A stretch of DNA of 64,000 nt from Caenorhabditis elegans (taxonomy: Eukaryota; Nematoda; Chromadorea; Rhabditida; Rhabditidae): the NCBI RefSeq assembly GCF_000002985.6, contig NC_003281.10:7750001-7814000 (forward strand). Reading direction: 5' to 3'. The notes beneath the pieces were generated by a model. That model made no database searches. It was not told the origin of the DNA and saw only the letters and a program-made list of their open reading frames with translations. The first letter of the stretch is position 1, and each line of letters opens with the position of its first letter. Below, piece by piece: positions 1-13,603 of the stretch. The translations under genes were made by a program, and so were the position numbers.

Positions 1-3000
1 AACTTCAAAATTAACTTTCTCAGTTTTTTCACCATTTTCTGATGTTAAAATGATATCAAATCCCGTTGAAGCTTGCTTAGCATTTCTTCGAATCAGAATT
101 ATATTTCCAGACGAATCCACGTGTAATCTTGGATCCAGTGTGCTCCAGTATACCGTTTCAGAAGACGCTATATCTAGGTGACCAACTTTTTCTCCGATCT
201 TGTCATTCTTGAAAATACGAATCAAATTTCCAGAATTCAATTGAACAGCCAATTTGCTCGAGGATGTAACAGTCACCAATAGAAACGTTTTTGATTGTAA
301 AAATCTTTCGGAATCCATATTTACAGCGGATATACTAATATTCAATCTTTGCCAAGTCATAGGTACATCTTGAATTGTTGTAACTTTTCCTGTTTCTTTG
401 TCCAATTGGAAAAAGTCATGATAATTTAGAAGATGATATTGAAGTTTTTGATTTTTGACATCCACATCATTATCATTTGCTTGCACAATCGCTACAGTTT
501 CATTGGATTTACCAGATATTGTGGCAGTATAATATCTGGATCCAAACTTTGGAACATTGTCGTTAACATCTTCTATGAAAATAGTTGCAGGGCAATTTGT
601 CGTTTTTGATGGGGTTCCTGGAAAGGTTTCGATTTTGAAAATAAACATTTTTCAGTTGACTCACCAAGATCTTTTGCTTCATATTCAAAGGTATAACTTC
701 TTTTCTTTTCCGCATCAAATGCTTTCAAACTTCGCAAACTTCCAGATGTTGAATCCAAATGGAAAATTCCATCATAATCATCTGACTTGGTTAAGATTTT
801 ATAGGAAACGACACCGCTAAGTCCAGAATCTTCATCACGAGCTTGTATTCTGCCAAATATTGTTCCAATTGGTGCATTTTCCAACACATGAATTTCAGTG
901 ATTTGGCAGATTGGGGAATGTTGGTTCAAAGGTTTTACGATTAATGTTATAATGGAAGTTTGGGTAGTATTTCTAGAAAATATTTGATTAGAAATTTCTG
1001 GTGATATTTTATACAAAATTTTCCAAACCTGTTCACAAGTGTAACTGGCAATGTAACAAAATCACTGGTTATAGTTTTTCCTACAAAAACTGATCCGTCC
1101 GGAAAGACACCTAGCTCCGACACTGTGTCAATTGTTGAGTATATCTGTGCTTTTGGCAGTCTGCCAATTACAGTGCCCAATGAAACGTCTTGCCACGTGG
1201 TAAACGTGTAAGCTCGTTTAAGATGGATTGGGCTCTCCGAGCTTCTTATTAAGTTTTTTGGCACAGATTCTTGAATGACTTTCACAAAAACATCAGCTTC
1301 CACAAGTTGTGTTGATGGAGGTGGGAGATGGATTCGAATTGGAAGATGATAGCTTGTAACACCTTCCGGAAGAATTGATGATGTAACAATAATACCTAAA
1401 ACAGATAAAGGGTATTAATGAATAGAGTGAATATAATATATTACCATTGAAAGGATCAATCTTGAAAACATCCGAATTCGCCAGTTCAAAACTACACATA
1501 TCGGTGCAATTCGTTTCCACGTGTGCTACAAAACTTCCAGGTACTGTATCTTTTTCAACTGTCACATGGGATTCTCGTTCAACATGAATTTGTGTAGATT
1601 TTACATACTTTTTGAAAAATATTTTCAGTTCTTTTCTAGTAATTCTATCCGCCGGTGACTGGCCATCATTGGCTCGAAACTCCAAAATGTATTGCTCTTG
1701 GTTCGCATTTTCTACGTGTTTCACCGTCAGAATGTTGATGGATTGTCGAGAAATGAGGGAGAAAATTGATTGCTCATTTCCATTTTCAATCCAAATTGTG
1801 GAATTTGCGCCCAAGGGACCATCTGAATCGGTAATCGAAAGAATCGCCAAAGTCTTTCCATTCACATCTTCTGGTTGCACAATAATAAATGGATAATCAG
1901 ATGGGTAGAATCTGAAAAAAGTTCATATTGTGAGCCAGAAAACTGTGTATTTTTAAACACAGAGACATACTAATAAAGATGTTAAATTCTTTAGTTCTCT
2001 TTTGCCAGTTTTGAAATGTTTTCCGAAATAAGAATTTTTGAATGAAACATAACATCTGGCTTCCAAAATAGTTTTATTTTCAATCAATAGAGTCGTCTGT
2101 GGACAACTCTTGAAATTTAAAACTTATATTATATTTTCTCTTTGCTACATATTTTCAACTAACCTTATATTAATATTTGGTTCATGCTCATTTCCATATT
2201 CCATATTAACAACAATATTCAATGTGGTAGACAATGGAGGTACACCAGAATCCCTTGCCTCAACTACAAACTCACATCGTTGCAAACATTCGGTATTATT
2301 CTGCAAAGAATTGGGGTCATTTCAAGTAGTGGTCTCTTTTTTATAACAAACTCCATTCATTATTACTATTAATACAAATGATCAAAAACCTACGTATCTC
2401 CATGCACAAACCACGAAATTAAACAAATAAAGAAAACTCACTTGAGTGACCAAGATGTTCTCATCGGATATTGAGAACATTTCACTTGTAGGTCCCGATG
2501 GAAGTATACGGTAGGTTAAAAGAGAATTCTCGTTGGAGTCCAAATCAGTTGCATTCAAACTGAACAATTTAGTGTTTGGAAGACCATTCCAGTTAAGGGT
2601 GAGAGAGCGGATTCCAAAGTTTGGTGGATTGTCGTTAATATCGAGAATCAAGATGTTGAGATGGCAGGATGAACTTCTGAAATTGGCATTAGTTTGAATA
2701 TCGAGGTTTTAGAGCTTGCTTAGAAGCAATAAAGCTTTTGCTTTTTTTTCCGCAGGTTATTAGTTCGAAAGTTTTTTACAACTTTCCAGAATTGACCTAT
2801 TTCTCATTGTCTCCAAAATCTTTCTCCTCAAACTTTACAGTCCTTTTCCCCTCCCTCAGAACACAAATTCCCGTTTCAAATCGGTAGTAAACGATGATTC
2901 CAGTATAATCCAAAGTCAGGATCTATCCACAATGATTGGCCATAAAACAGAGAAAGACACCTGTCATTCGTCGAAAATCATTTCTTTCGGTTTGTTCCCT

Positions 3001-4448
3001 ATTGTGGGAGTAGAGGAGGAGGATATGCAACATAAACTCATCTTTTTGGCGGAACAACCACATGTCACCACCATGAGCAAATGACCTTGCTGGTGGCTTT
3101 TGATTGAAATATGGAAATGGTATGGTGATTTTGAATCACAAGTTCTAGACTTGAAGAATTGATTATGTCAGAAAATTTTTTTTAAAGCAATGTTCGTTTA
3201 AAATTTTTAAATTGAATAAAAAGACTTACAGCTCAGGAACTCCTTGATCTATAGCAGTTAGTCTCATTGAGTACAAATCCCTTGTCTCTCTATCCAACTT
3301 TCCAGTAACTTCCAAAAATAGAAAACCATCAGATTGAACTATTCCAAAAGGCGACATGGTGTCTACAGTAGCCAAAGAATCCACCAATTCATACTTTCCA
3401 ATTGTTCCATTTTTGCCCTCATCCGGATCCGTGGCGCCGGATATTTGGACACGCCAACCTATTGGAGCGGTTTCTGGGATTTCGACTCTCTGAAGAAAAG
3501 GGAAACGGTTACTAATACCGTATTAATGAAAATACGGAAAATAATGTTGCAAGGTATGAAAATGGAATTTTATAAGTGTTCATACCTGTACATCGATTGG
3601 AAAAATCGGTGAATTGTCGTTAACATCCAAAACATCAATAAGAATATGAATAATCGATGGTGGAGATGTGATTATGAGCATATCAATTGCATTTTCTGAT
3701 TCTCGATCTAACGGAGAAGACACCGAAAGCTGAAAATATCCTTTTTTGTTTACAACAAAAATAAAATAAAATTACCTCCAGTGTCTGCTCATCGAATTTT
3801 ATTTTTGAATTCCCACGTGATAATCTATAGGTGTATCCAATTTCTGCTTCCAGGTGCCCAATAATCGTGTTAAGTTTGGCATCTGACAATGAGAAGAAAT
3901 AGTTTTTTTTTTTTTGAAAAACCAACATATATCAGAATTTTTCAGAGAAAAAAGTAATGACCAAGTTACAAATACACTATGGTTTTGCAGATTTTTAAAA
4001 CCAATCAACCAAACCTTAAATACGAAAATGTAATTTACCGCTTTCCCAGAGACACATATAGGCCTTATATTCCTTCGATTATCCCATTCAAAATGTTTCT
4101 TTTGGGTAAAATACTTATTGCCTTTTCGTTTTTTCTTATGTATCTTTCACACCTCATCGACCGCCACTTTTCCGAAATTGATGCCAAATACAAGCAACCT
4201 TTCCTGTTTTTTTTCTTTTTTATAATTACCTATTCCCCACACACCCATCCACCAAAGCTTCAAAATAACTGGTCATGTACATAGAAAGGTATAAAGAAAT
4301 AGAAATATGGAAAAAGAAACAACCGAAAATTACCTTCTGAAACCGAAAACTTGATCGTCTCTTCGGAAAATTGATGGGTAAAGTTGAAGAGGTGAAAAAA
4401 TATTAGATGATTTAGAAGAAATATAGAGAAAAATATTCGTATTGTCAT
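1..4448 (-). CDS. cdh-3: Cadherin-family adhesion protein, 5' part (first 919 codons)
   Basis: Exons on the minus strand at 4334-4448, 3776-3882, 3586-3729, 3230-3489, 2442-2676, 2164-2300, 1445-1911, 1029-1395, 665-972 and 617 to beyond base 1. All junctions are GT/AG and the joined frame is open for 2757 bases. The start at 4448 opens with a hydrophobic signal peptide (MTIRIFFSIFLL...). Extracellular cadherin repeats follow, with calcium-binding linker motifs DVNDNSPIF (about residue 109), DINDNPPNF (about 221) and DVNDNVPKF (about 730), and DxDxG-type pockets such as ARDEDSGLSG. Some repeats have degenerate linkers. Cadherins mediate cell adhesion at the cell surface. No membrane segment is in view, so the rest lies left of the window. 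The name cdh-3 rests on remembered neighbourhood (pcp-1 next door, chromosome III) and on the large size; cadherin identity is much firmer than the symbol. Confidence 0.85.
2677..3229 (-). other. cdh-3 intron 4 (553 bp)
   Basis: One of the longest introns in view of the cadherin gene; the others are mostly 46-60 bp. It is AT-rich with a pyrimidine-rich stretch around 2790-2870. I see no open frame, RNA gene or repeat in it. Confidence 0.6.
3883..4333 (-). other. cdh-3 intron 1 (451 bp)
   Basis: First intron, lying between the signal-peptide exon and the first cadherin repeat. Donor at 4333/4332 and acceptor next to 3882. First introns often hold enhancers in this genus, but I see no recognisable site here. 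Confidence 0.6.
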
Positions 4449-7400
4449 CTATTCAGCATTGATCTGGAAAATTCAAAAGTTATCAAATAAAGCAAGATAA
4501 CAAAATTTTTAAAATATAAAAAGCAAAAAATAATACAATTTTTAAGAAATGCATTCACATGGTTGCTACGAAAGACTGTTGAAGATTTACCTACCATTGT
4601 TCCCTAGTTGTCTCACAAGAAGATATTCCTCAACTTTGACATCTCATATATTAACATTAATAATTATTGTACATAAAATACATAAAAGATTTAGCCAAAA
4701 TATTCTTACAGTCAGATCCTTGAAAGTAACATAAAATTGAGGAAAAATGCAATGTATGACAAAAATTAAAGGTCTCAATGTTGTTTCAATTGAAAACTTT
4801 CAGTTTTAAGACTCTTGCCAAAACCTATAGGACACAACATTGGTCAGAAGCTAAGAACCTTTTTCGGTAGATCAAATGAAGAATTCATCGAAAAACGAAA
4901 TGAGGTGAAACGGATGAGACAGAGGGGGAAAAAGAGGAGGAGATTGCATAATTTCAATTCGGAAAGTGTTAGTTCGGGAGACAGAAGTGAGGGGCAACGA
5001 ATTAGATGGTATCATGGTTATTAAGTGGAACACAAGAAGGAGAGAATGACCCGGTGATTTGAAATATTCGAATATGAAATATTTGAAATTGAAAGTGTTA
5101 GATCCGGTAAATAGATTTTAAATGGGGATTTTCAAGTTTGGGATTTCAGATATAACAATAATAATTTAATTTTAAATTTTTATTGAGTTTCTGAAAGTGT
5201 TTAGAATTCTCCTTTTTTTCAACTTTGGTATGACCTCAAGATTTTGAAGATCTCAATATTAGAAGAAGGATAAAAAAGAAATTCAAAAAAAGCACCAATT
5301 ATTTCGAATATCTCGCATCGGACTTTGCATAGCTCTTTCGATTTGATTTTCATTCCATATAGATATTTGATATTATAAAACCAACGAAAATTGAATCGTT
5401 AAATAATAAAAAGTTATCATTAAGTCTCAAAAGGTATCAAACATGTACTTGAGCAAACATTTAACACCCATAAGGTGTCTTTCCAAATAAACAGATGGTC
5501 CCAAGAAACGCTAAAGAGAAGACGATGCGGTATTCAAACAAATGAGATGACAGGGCCCGAAATACCAGAAAAAAAGTGGTTAGATTAGGTTGAATTGGCG
5601 CGCGCGGACAGAGAATGCAAATTAGCATATCAAAAGGACATATTGGATTGGAGGATTGGAGGAAAAAGGACCTGTGACTGACGGAAGGGAAAAGGTGTGA
5701 ACTATGAGAGGAACAGAAAGAGACCGCCCTTCCGATCTAAGTGGAAAGACAATTGGCACTGTGTGGTGTGAAGGACAATCTCGAAATTGGATATACAAGA
5801 GAATCAAGGTAATAAGTTTGAACAGACTTTTCAAGGTTTACATGAGTTTCCGGCAACATCGGAACAGTTGTGGAAAATAGCTTTTATAGAAATCTTTGAC
5901 TTGGGATCACAATTTTACAGGCTGAAATTCGGTGAGAATAAAACAGGATTGTAATGTGAAAGGTTTATTCATTAAGTTCAAAGAAGTTAGAATAATAAGT
6001 ATGAAAATTCAAATTGAAAAAAAACTATTTGGTTTCAGCTCCCTGGAGCTTTCACAATAAGTTTTACTATAAAGAAAAGTGTTCCAATAGTTAATATTTC
6101 AATTTAAGATTTCTAGATATTATATCACTAGTTACTCCAACTGATCAAGGCGCAAATATAACACACGTACTTTTAACATGGAGCTGTATTTATGTTTCAA
6201 ATAAAAACAACCTTGATATTAAATCAAAATCAAAACCTAATATCATGAAACCCATAGTTGGCAGTCAGGTGTGTAGGAATAATGTCATGAAGGTCATATG
6301 GGATAAGTGGTACGTTCGGAACGTGTATGCTTATGTATCTTTATTATTGAGGTTGTACATGTACATTGACACCCTTACCGTATTGTCACCACACACACTT
6401 CCGATATATACACGCTCATTTACACATGTAGGAACACTTGAATTTTTATAGAAACTGAAGAGCGGGGGAAAGGTTGAAAGGCGCTGACTGGTAATTAGAA
6501 GGTTTCGAATGGCGGGAATGATGGGCTTTGCAAGATTTCTGTTTTTAGCTGGGCGAAATATGTATGAGCGAAGCAAGACTGTTGACAGCTAGCAGAAGTT
6601 CGTTCGTCAAAGACAGCTAACAACTGTAATGGAACAAATAAGCAATTTGAAAAAAGTTATCAAGTTATTTAAAAATGAAAATGTGCCAAAATGTTCAAAA
6701 GCCCTTCAATTAAACGCCTAAATAGGAGATAAATTCTAAAAAAAGATATTTTTGAATTATAAAAAAAATATATTTTTTGATATTTTTGGAATTTCTATTA
6801 CGAAACAATTTTTGGGACATTATTACTATTGAAAAACGGTGAATAAATATACTTCTCTACCTATAAAACTAAAAATTAGTCTACAAAGAAATCACCGAAA
6901 GCTTGCTTTCCGTCAGCATCTGTTACCTTCAATTACTGCCCTCATTTTCCTTTTATCCTAAAGCAATAATTTCTCATAGTCCCCCATATTCAGTCCCGCT
7001 ATTAGCTTGCTTCTGACAACATATTGATTCTTTGTTTGACCTTGAATATGAAACAATTTAGAAATTAATCATAAAACTGCCCGGCTTTGTTATTTAACTT
7101 TTATATCAAAATTTTTTTACTAGAAAATTTTTTACTCGTATTTTGAGACAAAATTGACAAGAATATAAGAAAAATTATGCTTGTGTACAAAAATATAAGG
7201 TACGGAATCGCTACCATTTCATGAAATATTAAAAATTTAAAAAAGTAGAAATACCCCAATCATTAAGAGTAACATAACACAAGGTTCTTCATCCCAAAAA
7301 TCGGTCCTAGATTGAACAAAATTAGACATGCATTGGTGCAAGTTGAACAGGCGGGACACGCGCGAACGAACACACAAAAGGCAGGTGGTAGTGTAGTCAT

Positions 7401-8903
7401 AGAGGTCCGAAATGGATTGGAAGCGGGTGATGACGAACAACAACGGCCTCGAGACCTCTAATTGTTTCACAACTTTTTTTGGGACGGTCGGTCCGTTTTG
7501 TATAGGGAGGTGACCATCGTCTCGGTGTTTGACAATACGCAAAACCGTAATCAGGACGGAATAAAGAATATGAAAATGAAAATTGAAAAGATGTGAGAAA
7601 TCTTAGAATACGAGTTATCAAAGAATATAGGCTTAAGGCTGTGGTAGTAGTATCACACTAACAATTTACTAAAACCCCCTTAAATATGTTGACAAGATAC
7701 ATAGAAGTTGTAAAAGTTTGCCAAGAAGTAAGAGAATTTTTTTCAGAACAAGGCAATTTTTTGGTAGCTACATTTCAAATTTCATTAAGTTGTCGTCAAA
7801 TAAAATTAACAGGAAATATTTGAAATGCAGAAGAATTAATTAAAAACTCATTTCAAAAATTAAAAATCAGATTTCAAATTGACTTAATCAATGTAAACAA
7901 AACTCTGCAGTAACCTATCACTAAAAAGACAAAAAATCTAAATTTATAGAAGGAATCCAAACCATTCATTATTCATGACACATAAACATTGGCTACCGTT
8001 CGGGTTTTGTGTCAATCTCCGAGGAAGCAGGTGTTCTTATTTCAACTGCTTAAGAAAGAATGGGCAAGTGGGACAGGAACTGTGTGCACCTGCTCCTTCT
8101 CAATCATTCTCCGATTTCTGAGATTTGTCAGGTGCCTTTTTATTTGTTTTTTTTTCTGTTTGGGAATCTGAACTTTGTGGAATCTTGATGAAAATGCGGT
8201 TTAAATAAGAGGTCAATAAAAACGTTCATTTCAAGAAAAATGCAAACCACTGAAAGAAAAGTCTTGAAAGTACTGAAAAACAAAACGGAAGTATTTTGTT
8301 TGATTTGTTGTAATACGAAAATTGTTTTGTTATTCTGTTTTAGATTTAGGAAAGAACATTCTAAACAACACAAATATTTAAGAAATCATTTCCAGGTTTG
8401 AAAAATACAGTTTTTAATTAATTACATTGTCCAAATAATTTAAATACTAAATACTTCGAATTGTAATTCACTCAATAAAGTTTTTTGAAAACATTTTCAG
8501 AAGGAGGTTTTCGGTGTTCCAGGAAAAACAATTGCTTCTGCTTCTTGAAAAACCAAACTACCTTTATCGTTTGCTTATTTCAGCAACGTATCAAAAAATC
8601 TGCCAAAACATAAGTTTGGGACGTTCTGAATTCATTTTTAATGACAACTGCGATAAATCAGTTTGGCATTGACACTCCCTTAATGAACCACTCTGATAAC
8701 CACATAAAACTCCAGTATTTCATAAACATATTTGACTCATAAAATGTGATTTTTGTCCCGTTCACTCCTTTTCGGCCGCTTTCGCACCGTCCATCCTTAT
8801 CAATGGCTCTCTCTTCATAATCCAATTTGTCTGCAATCCTACACTTATTCTCTTATCAATTTCAATAATTTTGTGGAAGCGAGCCATTTTCACTTTTTGT
8901 TCT
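4449..8903. promoter_or_regulatory. Divergent intergenic promoter region between cdh-3 and pcp-1
   Basis: 4.5 kb without a convincing gene, lying upstream of two genes that point away from each other, so it should contain both promoters. Most of it is AT-rich. A more complex, less AT-rich stretch spans about 5500-5770, and a cluster of E-boxes lies at 8028-8134. From the literature as I remember it, anchor-cell, vulval and seam expression of cdh-3 is driven from its several-kilobase 5' region. Which part is active cannot be read from sequence alone. Confidence 0.6.
8028..8134. promoter_or_regulatory. E-box cluster (four CANNTG sites in 107 bp)
   Basis: CAGGTG at 8028-8033, CAACTG at 8043-8048, CACCTG at 8087-8092 and CAGGTG at 8129-8134. 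CAGGTG/CACCTG is a preferred site of class I bHLH (E/Daughterless, HLH-2 in worms) dimers. The cluster lies about 3.6 kb upstream of the cdh-3 start and 0.8 kb upstream of pcp-1. Function is inferred only. Confidence 0.35.
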
Positions 8904-11200
8904 ATGCCCCGAAACATGCGGTGGTTTTTAGTCCTTCTATTAGTCGCTCTAGTTTCTGTAGAAGCAAGTAGGAGAAGTCGATTATTCAAGGTAAGGACAT
9001 CATGCTCTAGATGATGAAATGAACACATGTGTGTAGAATACTCATTATATTTTAGAACTCCAAAACAATTCAATTCAAAAATTACAGAAACTCTACCAAA
9101 AAGCTTCAAACTATGATGCAGCACCATCAAATGTACAGACTGTCTGGTACAAAAACATGAAATTAGACCACTTCACATGGGGGGACACCAGAACCTTCGA
9201 TATGAGGTAGGGAATTTCAGTTAAATCTTATAAATTTAGTTTTTGTCGCATTAATTGGATTGTGTCGTTCCAGCTGATAAACTTTATCATAAATTTATGT
9301 GCACACCTTTGCCAGTATTTTAAAGTTACATCCGGAATCGTAAATTTCAGAGTAATGTGGAACAACACATTCTACAAACCAGGTGGTCCAATATTCTTCT
9401 ATACTGGAAATGAAGGAGGTCTTGAATCATTCGTTACTGCAACTGGAATGATGTTCGATTTGGCTCCAATGTTCAATGCATCTATTATTTTTGCGGAACA
9501 TCGATTCTATGGACAGACTCAACCATTCGGAAATCAATCATATGCATCACTTGCAAATGTTGGATATCTGACAAGTGAACAGGCTCTGGCTGATTATGCA
9601 GAATTATTGACTGAACTGAAAAGAGACAATAATCAATTCAAGATGACGTTCCCTGCTGCAACACAAGTTATTTCATTTGGAGGTTCTTATGGAGGAATGT
9701 TGTCTGCATGGTTTAGACAGAAGTATCCACATATTGTTAAAGGGTGAGTTGATATCTACAATTGATGGTATTGCTTTAATTTTTCAGAGCTTGGGCAGGA
9801 TCTGCTCCATTGATTTACATGAACGGAGGTGGTGTTGATCCAGGAGCTTTCGACCATATCACTTCAAGAACTTACATTGACAATGGATGCAATAGGTTTA
9901 TTCTTGCAAATGCCTGGAATGCTACCCTTAATCTTTCTAGCACTGGTATAAAAAGGAGAAAAATTCGATTGACTGGTACAATTATTTTCCAGATGCTGGT
10001 AGACAATGGCTCAACAACAACACCGTGTTCAAACTAGACCCAAGAACTAAAATTAGGAATCAAACAGATGGTTGGAATTTGAATGCGTATTTGAGAGAAG
10101 CAATTGAATATATGGCAATGGTTGATTATCCATATCCAACTGGATTCCTAGAACCTCTTCCAGCATGGCCAGTGACAGTTGCATGTGGATATATGAATGC
10201 TAATGGAACATCGTTCAGTGATAAAGATTTAGTCAAAGCTGTTGCAAATGCTGCTAATATTTATTACAACTATAACAGAGATCCTAATTTCACATATTGT
10301 ATTGATTTTTCAATTTGTGGAGATCAAGGAACTGGTGGTCTTGGAGGAGACGAATTGGGATGGCCATGGCAAGAATGTTCAGAGATTATAATGGCAATGT
10401 GTGCTAGTGGAGGATCTAATGATGTTTTCTGGAATGAATGTGGAAAGGATATCTACCAAACATTGCAACAAGGATGTGTTTCTATTTTTAAAAGGTTCCA
10501 GATTTAAAGATCCTAGGTTTCTTTTTTGAGGCATTTTCCGACTAGGTTTTAATAATATTGAAGCTTTGAAAACATTCATACAGCATATTCTTCAACTCTT
10601 TTAAAAATCAAAACAAATAAATTTCAGCATGGGATGGACACCAAAGAACTGGAACATCGACGCAGTGAAAACTCTCTACGGATATGATCTTTCTGGTTCA
10701 AGTAACTTGATTTTGACGTAAGGTTTTTTTCACGAAAACTTTTGTTGAAGTTATGGTTTTGAAAACAGAAAAATACTGTTTCTTGCAAATTGTTAGATCA
10801 TGTTTTTAAAATTGTTTGTTTTTTTTTTTTAATTTTCAGTCAAGGACACCTGGATCCATGGTCCGGAGGTGGCTACAAAGTTGATCAAAACAATGCTGCT
10901 CGTGGAATCTATGTATTGGAAATTCCTGGATCTGCTCATCATCTCGATCTCCGTCAACCAAACACCTGTGATCCAAATACAGTTACCAATGCCAGATTCC
11001 AAATCATTCAAATCTTGAAGTGCTGGGTCGATCCAAATTGCAACACAATCCCAACAATAAGTCCACTTCCAAGTATTTCCATTCCAAATGGTGATTGTAA
11101 AGATGTTGTTGGAGGATATCCATGGGGACAGACGACTGGTGCAACTGTCTCAAACTCTTTTATTCTTGCTATTTTGGCTTCATTGTATGCTATGTTCTAA
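8904..11200 (+). CDS. pcp-1: Prolyl carboxypeptidase-like serine peptidase (family S28)
   Basis: Exons 8904-8990, 9088-9206, 9351-9743, 9788-9945, 9993-10494, 10628-10717 and 10840-11200 give a 569-residue protein. An N-terminal hydrophobic signal (FLVLLLVALVSV) indicates secretion. The alpha/beta-hydrolase peptidase of family S28 (PRCP/DPP7) is shown by the nucleophile elbow GGSYGG (Ser about 181), the acid in GHLDPW (Asp about 455) and the base in GSAHHLDL (His about 483), in the family's order and rough spacing. Such enzymes cleave after proline, typically in lysosomes or outside cells. The C-terminus ends in a short hydrophobic tail (SFILAILASLYAMF), suggesting a GPI or membrane anchor. 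The donor of exon 5 (AG/gttcca) is weak, but a matching acceptor restores the conserved SMGWTPKNW region. pcp-1 (ZK112.1) is named from memory. Confidence 0.9.
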
Positions 11201-11247
11201 TCAATGTCCCTGTCAATATTTATTTCATTTCTATGAAAACTAATGGA

Positions 11248-11253
11248 AATAAA
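11248..11253 (+). terminator. Poly(A) signal of pcp-1
   Basis: AATAAA 48 bases after the pcp-1 stop codon, the usual distance in nematodes. Confidence 0.7.
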
Positions 11254-12079
11254 GAATCTTTGAAAATGATGAATACGATGCTTATAGGTGTTTGTTCTAC
11301 CTAGGCATTAATGAAAATATTAAAGGAAAATAGTAAAAAATTCTAAAAAAACATACAAATCGCAAAAAAAAAGTCGATGGGTGTTGTTTCTTTCAATATA
11401 CATTCTGTATTCGATTATTTTTGCGTTTTTTTCAAATATGAGAAATTTTTCAAACTTGATTTTTCTTGATTTTTCAGGAATAGATTTAGTAATCTATTTA
11501 TTATGCAAGAAATACTAAATAATTAAAAGATCACCCTCACTAATACAATATTTAAGCTGATTATCAATACAAATGTTGTCTTAATACAACATTTTCTTTC
11601 ACACTTGTCGATTGATTTCGGTATACTTATGACGCGGTTTCATACATCACTAACAACTTAAAACTCACTAGCTATTACAGTGTGAACATATAGGAGAAGA
11701 CGGCAATGGCAAAAGTCAAGATAAATAACTTGAAGCTATACAGAGAAACTGTCAAAAGAACAATTATGCCAGCTTGTCAAATGTACAAAAAGAGCCAGAA
11801 GTGATGACAACGACATCTATAAACATTGCAACCACAAGAATCATAACCGTAAATTCGAGCTCCACAGAATATAACTATTTTTCTAGTTTTCTTTCATTGG
11901 ATCTTATATTGAAGCTTTGAAATATTCATGTTTCAAGTTAAAAAAAATTATCGCGTAACTCTAAAAAGTTGTTAAACATATATTATCAAAATTTATTCGT
12001 TTTTCTTAAGAACAATCTGAACACACCATAAAATCATAGTTGAACTACTATACACTTCTCAAACGAAAAAATTCTAAAA
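11254..12079. other. Intergenic region between convergent pcp-1 and mtx-2
   Basis: AT-rich spacer between two gene 3' ends. Apart from the two poly(A) signals I see no gene, RNA or repeat. Confidence 0.6.
11992..11997 (-). terminator. Poly(A) signal of mtx-2, probable operon end
   Basis: AATAAA on the minus strand 83 bases past the metaxin stop codon. As the last gene of the run, this would be where the polycistronic unit ends. Confidence 0.6.
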
Positions 12080-13603
12080 TTACTGCTTGAAATACTGTTG
12101 TTCGATTCTTTTCGTGAATTCAATCAAATTGGAGTACTTCTTCAGAATATTTGTGATGTTTGTCAATGGCAATCTGACAGTTATCAATGTGTACATATGT
12201 CCAAAGAGTAAAGCATCAGCTTCGGTTGGAAGATCTCCAGTTAGATATTTTTGACTTCCCAGTTGAGCAGAGAGAGCACGGAAAACTTTATCGGCTTGTT
12301 CACCGACTTCGTCCATTGTCTGAAAGAAAGGAGTTTTAAGGGAAATTCAAAAATAACCTATTTACATACCTTGGTGTCCCAGTCCTTATCAGACAACTCT
12401 TCAAGAATCTTTCGACGCTTAACAAAAGGCAAGACAGACGAAAGTGGCCAGTGATAAACACTTCCGTATCTCAACTTTGTCACCTTATCGTACGTCTCGT
12501 CGTGGTTCCAGAGTACAAACTTCTGAAAAAATTCAATTAAAAGTTAAACAGCTATATTAATTTCAATTTATTTCATTTTTAATAGATAATCAAAAACCGA
12601 AAATGTTTGATTGTTTCGGAAAAAATCCTAAAAAAATTAGGAAACAGTTTCTAAATTTTTACCAACGTTAGTTTTAACAATAAAATAATTTAACAAAATT
12701 CTGAAAATAAGAAAAATAATCGAAATTTCAAGATATATTTCGAGCGGCAATTGTTTTGGGCAAATTTCTATCATTTTTTTAAATTAAAATTTGTATAAAA
12801 ATATAGAAATTAACATTAATTTTGTCTGAATCATTTGAGAAAGTTCTCGGAAATACCCTGAAAGTTGTCAATTGCCGATTTTGAAGCATTGTTTTTTCTT
12901 TGTCCGTCAACTTTTATTCAATTTTTGAGAACATTTTCAAATGTTTCAGCCGAAATGAATAATATTTTCAGATTTTCTATTTTTTGACAGTAATATTCTT
13001 TTAGAAAAATAATGGAACCACGTGGCACAATCAGGGATGGGACTTATTTGGTTTTTTTTTTGTTTTTAGTATTTTGACGATAATTGTCTAATATATAAAT
13101 TTTTCATTGAATATTACCTCGACAGTGGTAAGAAGATGTTCGATCATCGAAATATTAGCTCTCATGTCGGCAACTTGCGTTTCGCTGAGATGTGATGTAA
13201 GAGTGACTCCTTTCTTATGCACGAAGTCGACAATGGCGTTGAACCCTGTGATGAGAGTTTTGTTGATTTTCAGAAGTGGGACGACTCCTTAAAATTATAT
13301 CTGCATTCGAGGATTTCAGTACTTTCAATATCTAACCATCAGGAGAAATAAAATCTACATTCGGTCGTTGACGAACATTGAATGGCAATGAAGTCATTCG
13401 AAGGAATGTTTGAACGGCGAGGCAATCAGCAAAATCGTACATGAGAGCTTGGTCATCTGGAAATATTATATAATTTCGCAAAAAAAACACCAAGGCTGCT
13501 CACTGAGATAAGGTGTGAAGAGAGATACATCTTCCCAATCCTGAGCTGCATTCATCGACAAGGCATCAGTGACCAATTGGGTTATCACCCCGGAGCTGCT
13601 CAT
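12080..13603 (-). CDS. mtx-2: Metaxin-2-like mitochondrial outer-membrane protein
   Basis: Exons 13504-13603, 13337-13456, 13118-13287, 12370-12522 and 12080-12319 give 260 residues. The start codon follows an AG acceptor directly (tttttcag/ATG), fitting trans-splicing or a short 5' leader. The sequence has the metaxin arrangement. An N-terminal thioredoxin-like/Tom37-like half (...DFADCLAVQTFLRM, RPNVDFISPDGVVPLL) is followed by a GST C-terminal-like helical half (KYLTGDLPTEADALLFGHMYT is the typical metaxin signature). There is no membrane anchor at the C-terminus, which separates metaxin-2 from metaxin-1. Metaxins act in mitochondrial outer-membrane protein import/SAM complexes and, in worm neurons, in mitochondrial transport adaptors. 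One acceptor is TTTTAAG rather than TTTTCAG. It is probably the last gene of the run 19966-12080. The symbol (ZC97.1) is from memory. Confidence 0.85.
12523..13117 (-). other. mtx-2 intron 3 (595 bp)
   Basis: Far longer than the other introns of the gene (47-51 bp). AT-rich; no open frame or clear repeat noticed. Confidence 0.55.

Noticed and set aside
4815-5024. Plus-strand open frame of 69 codons rich in Lys/Arg upstream of cdh-3
   Set aside because: Composition is driven by AAG/AGG/GAA-rich DNA, with no domain and no splice or promoter context.
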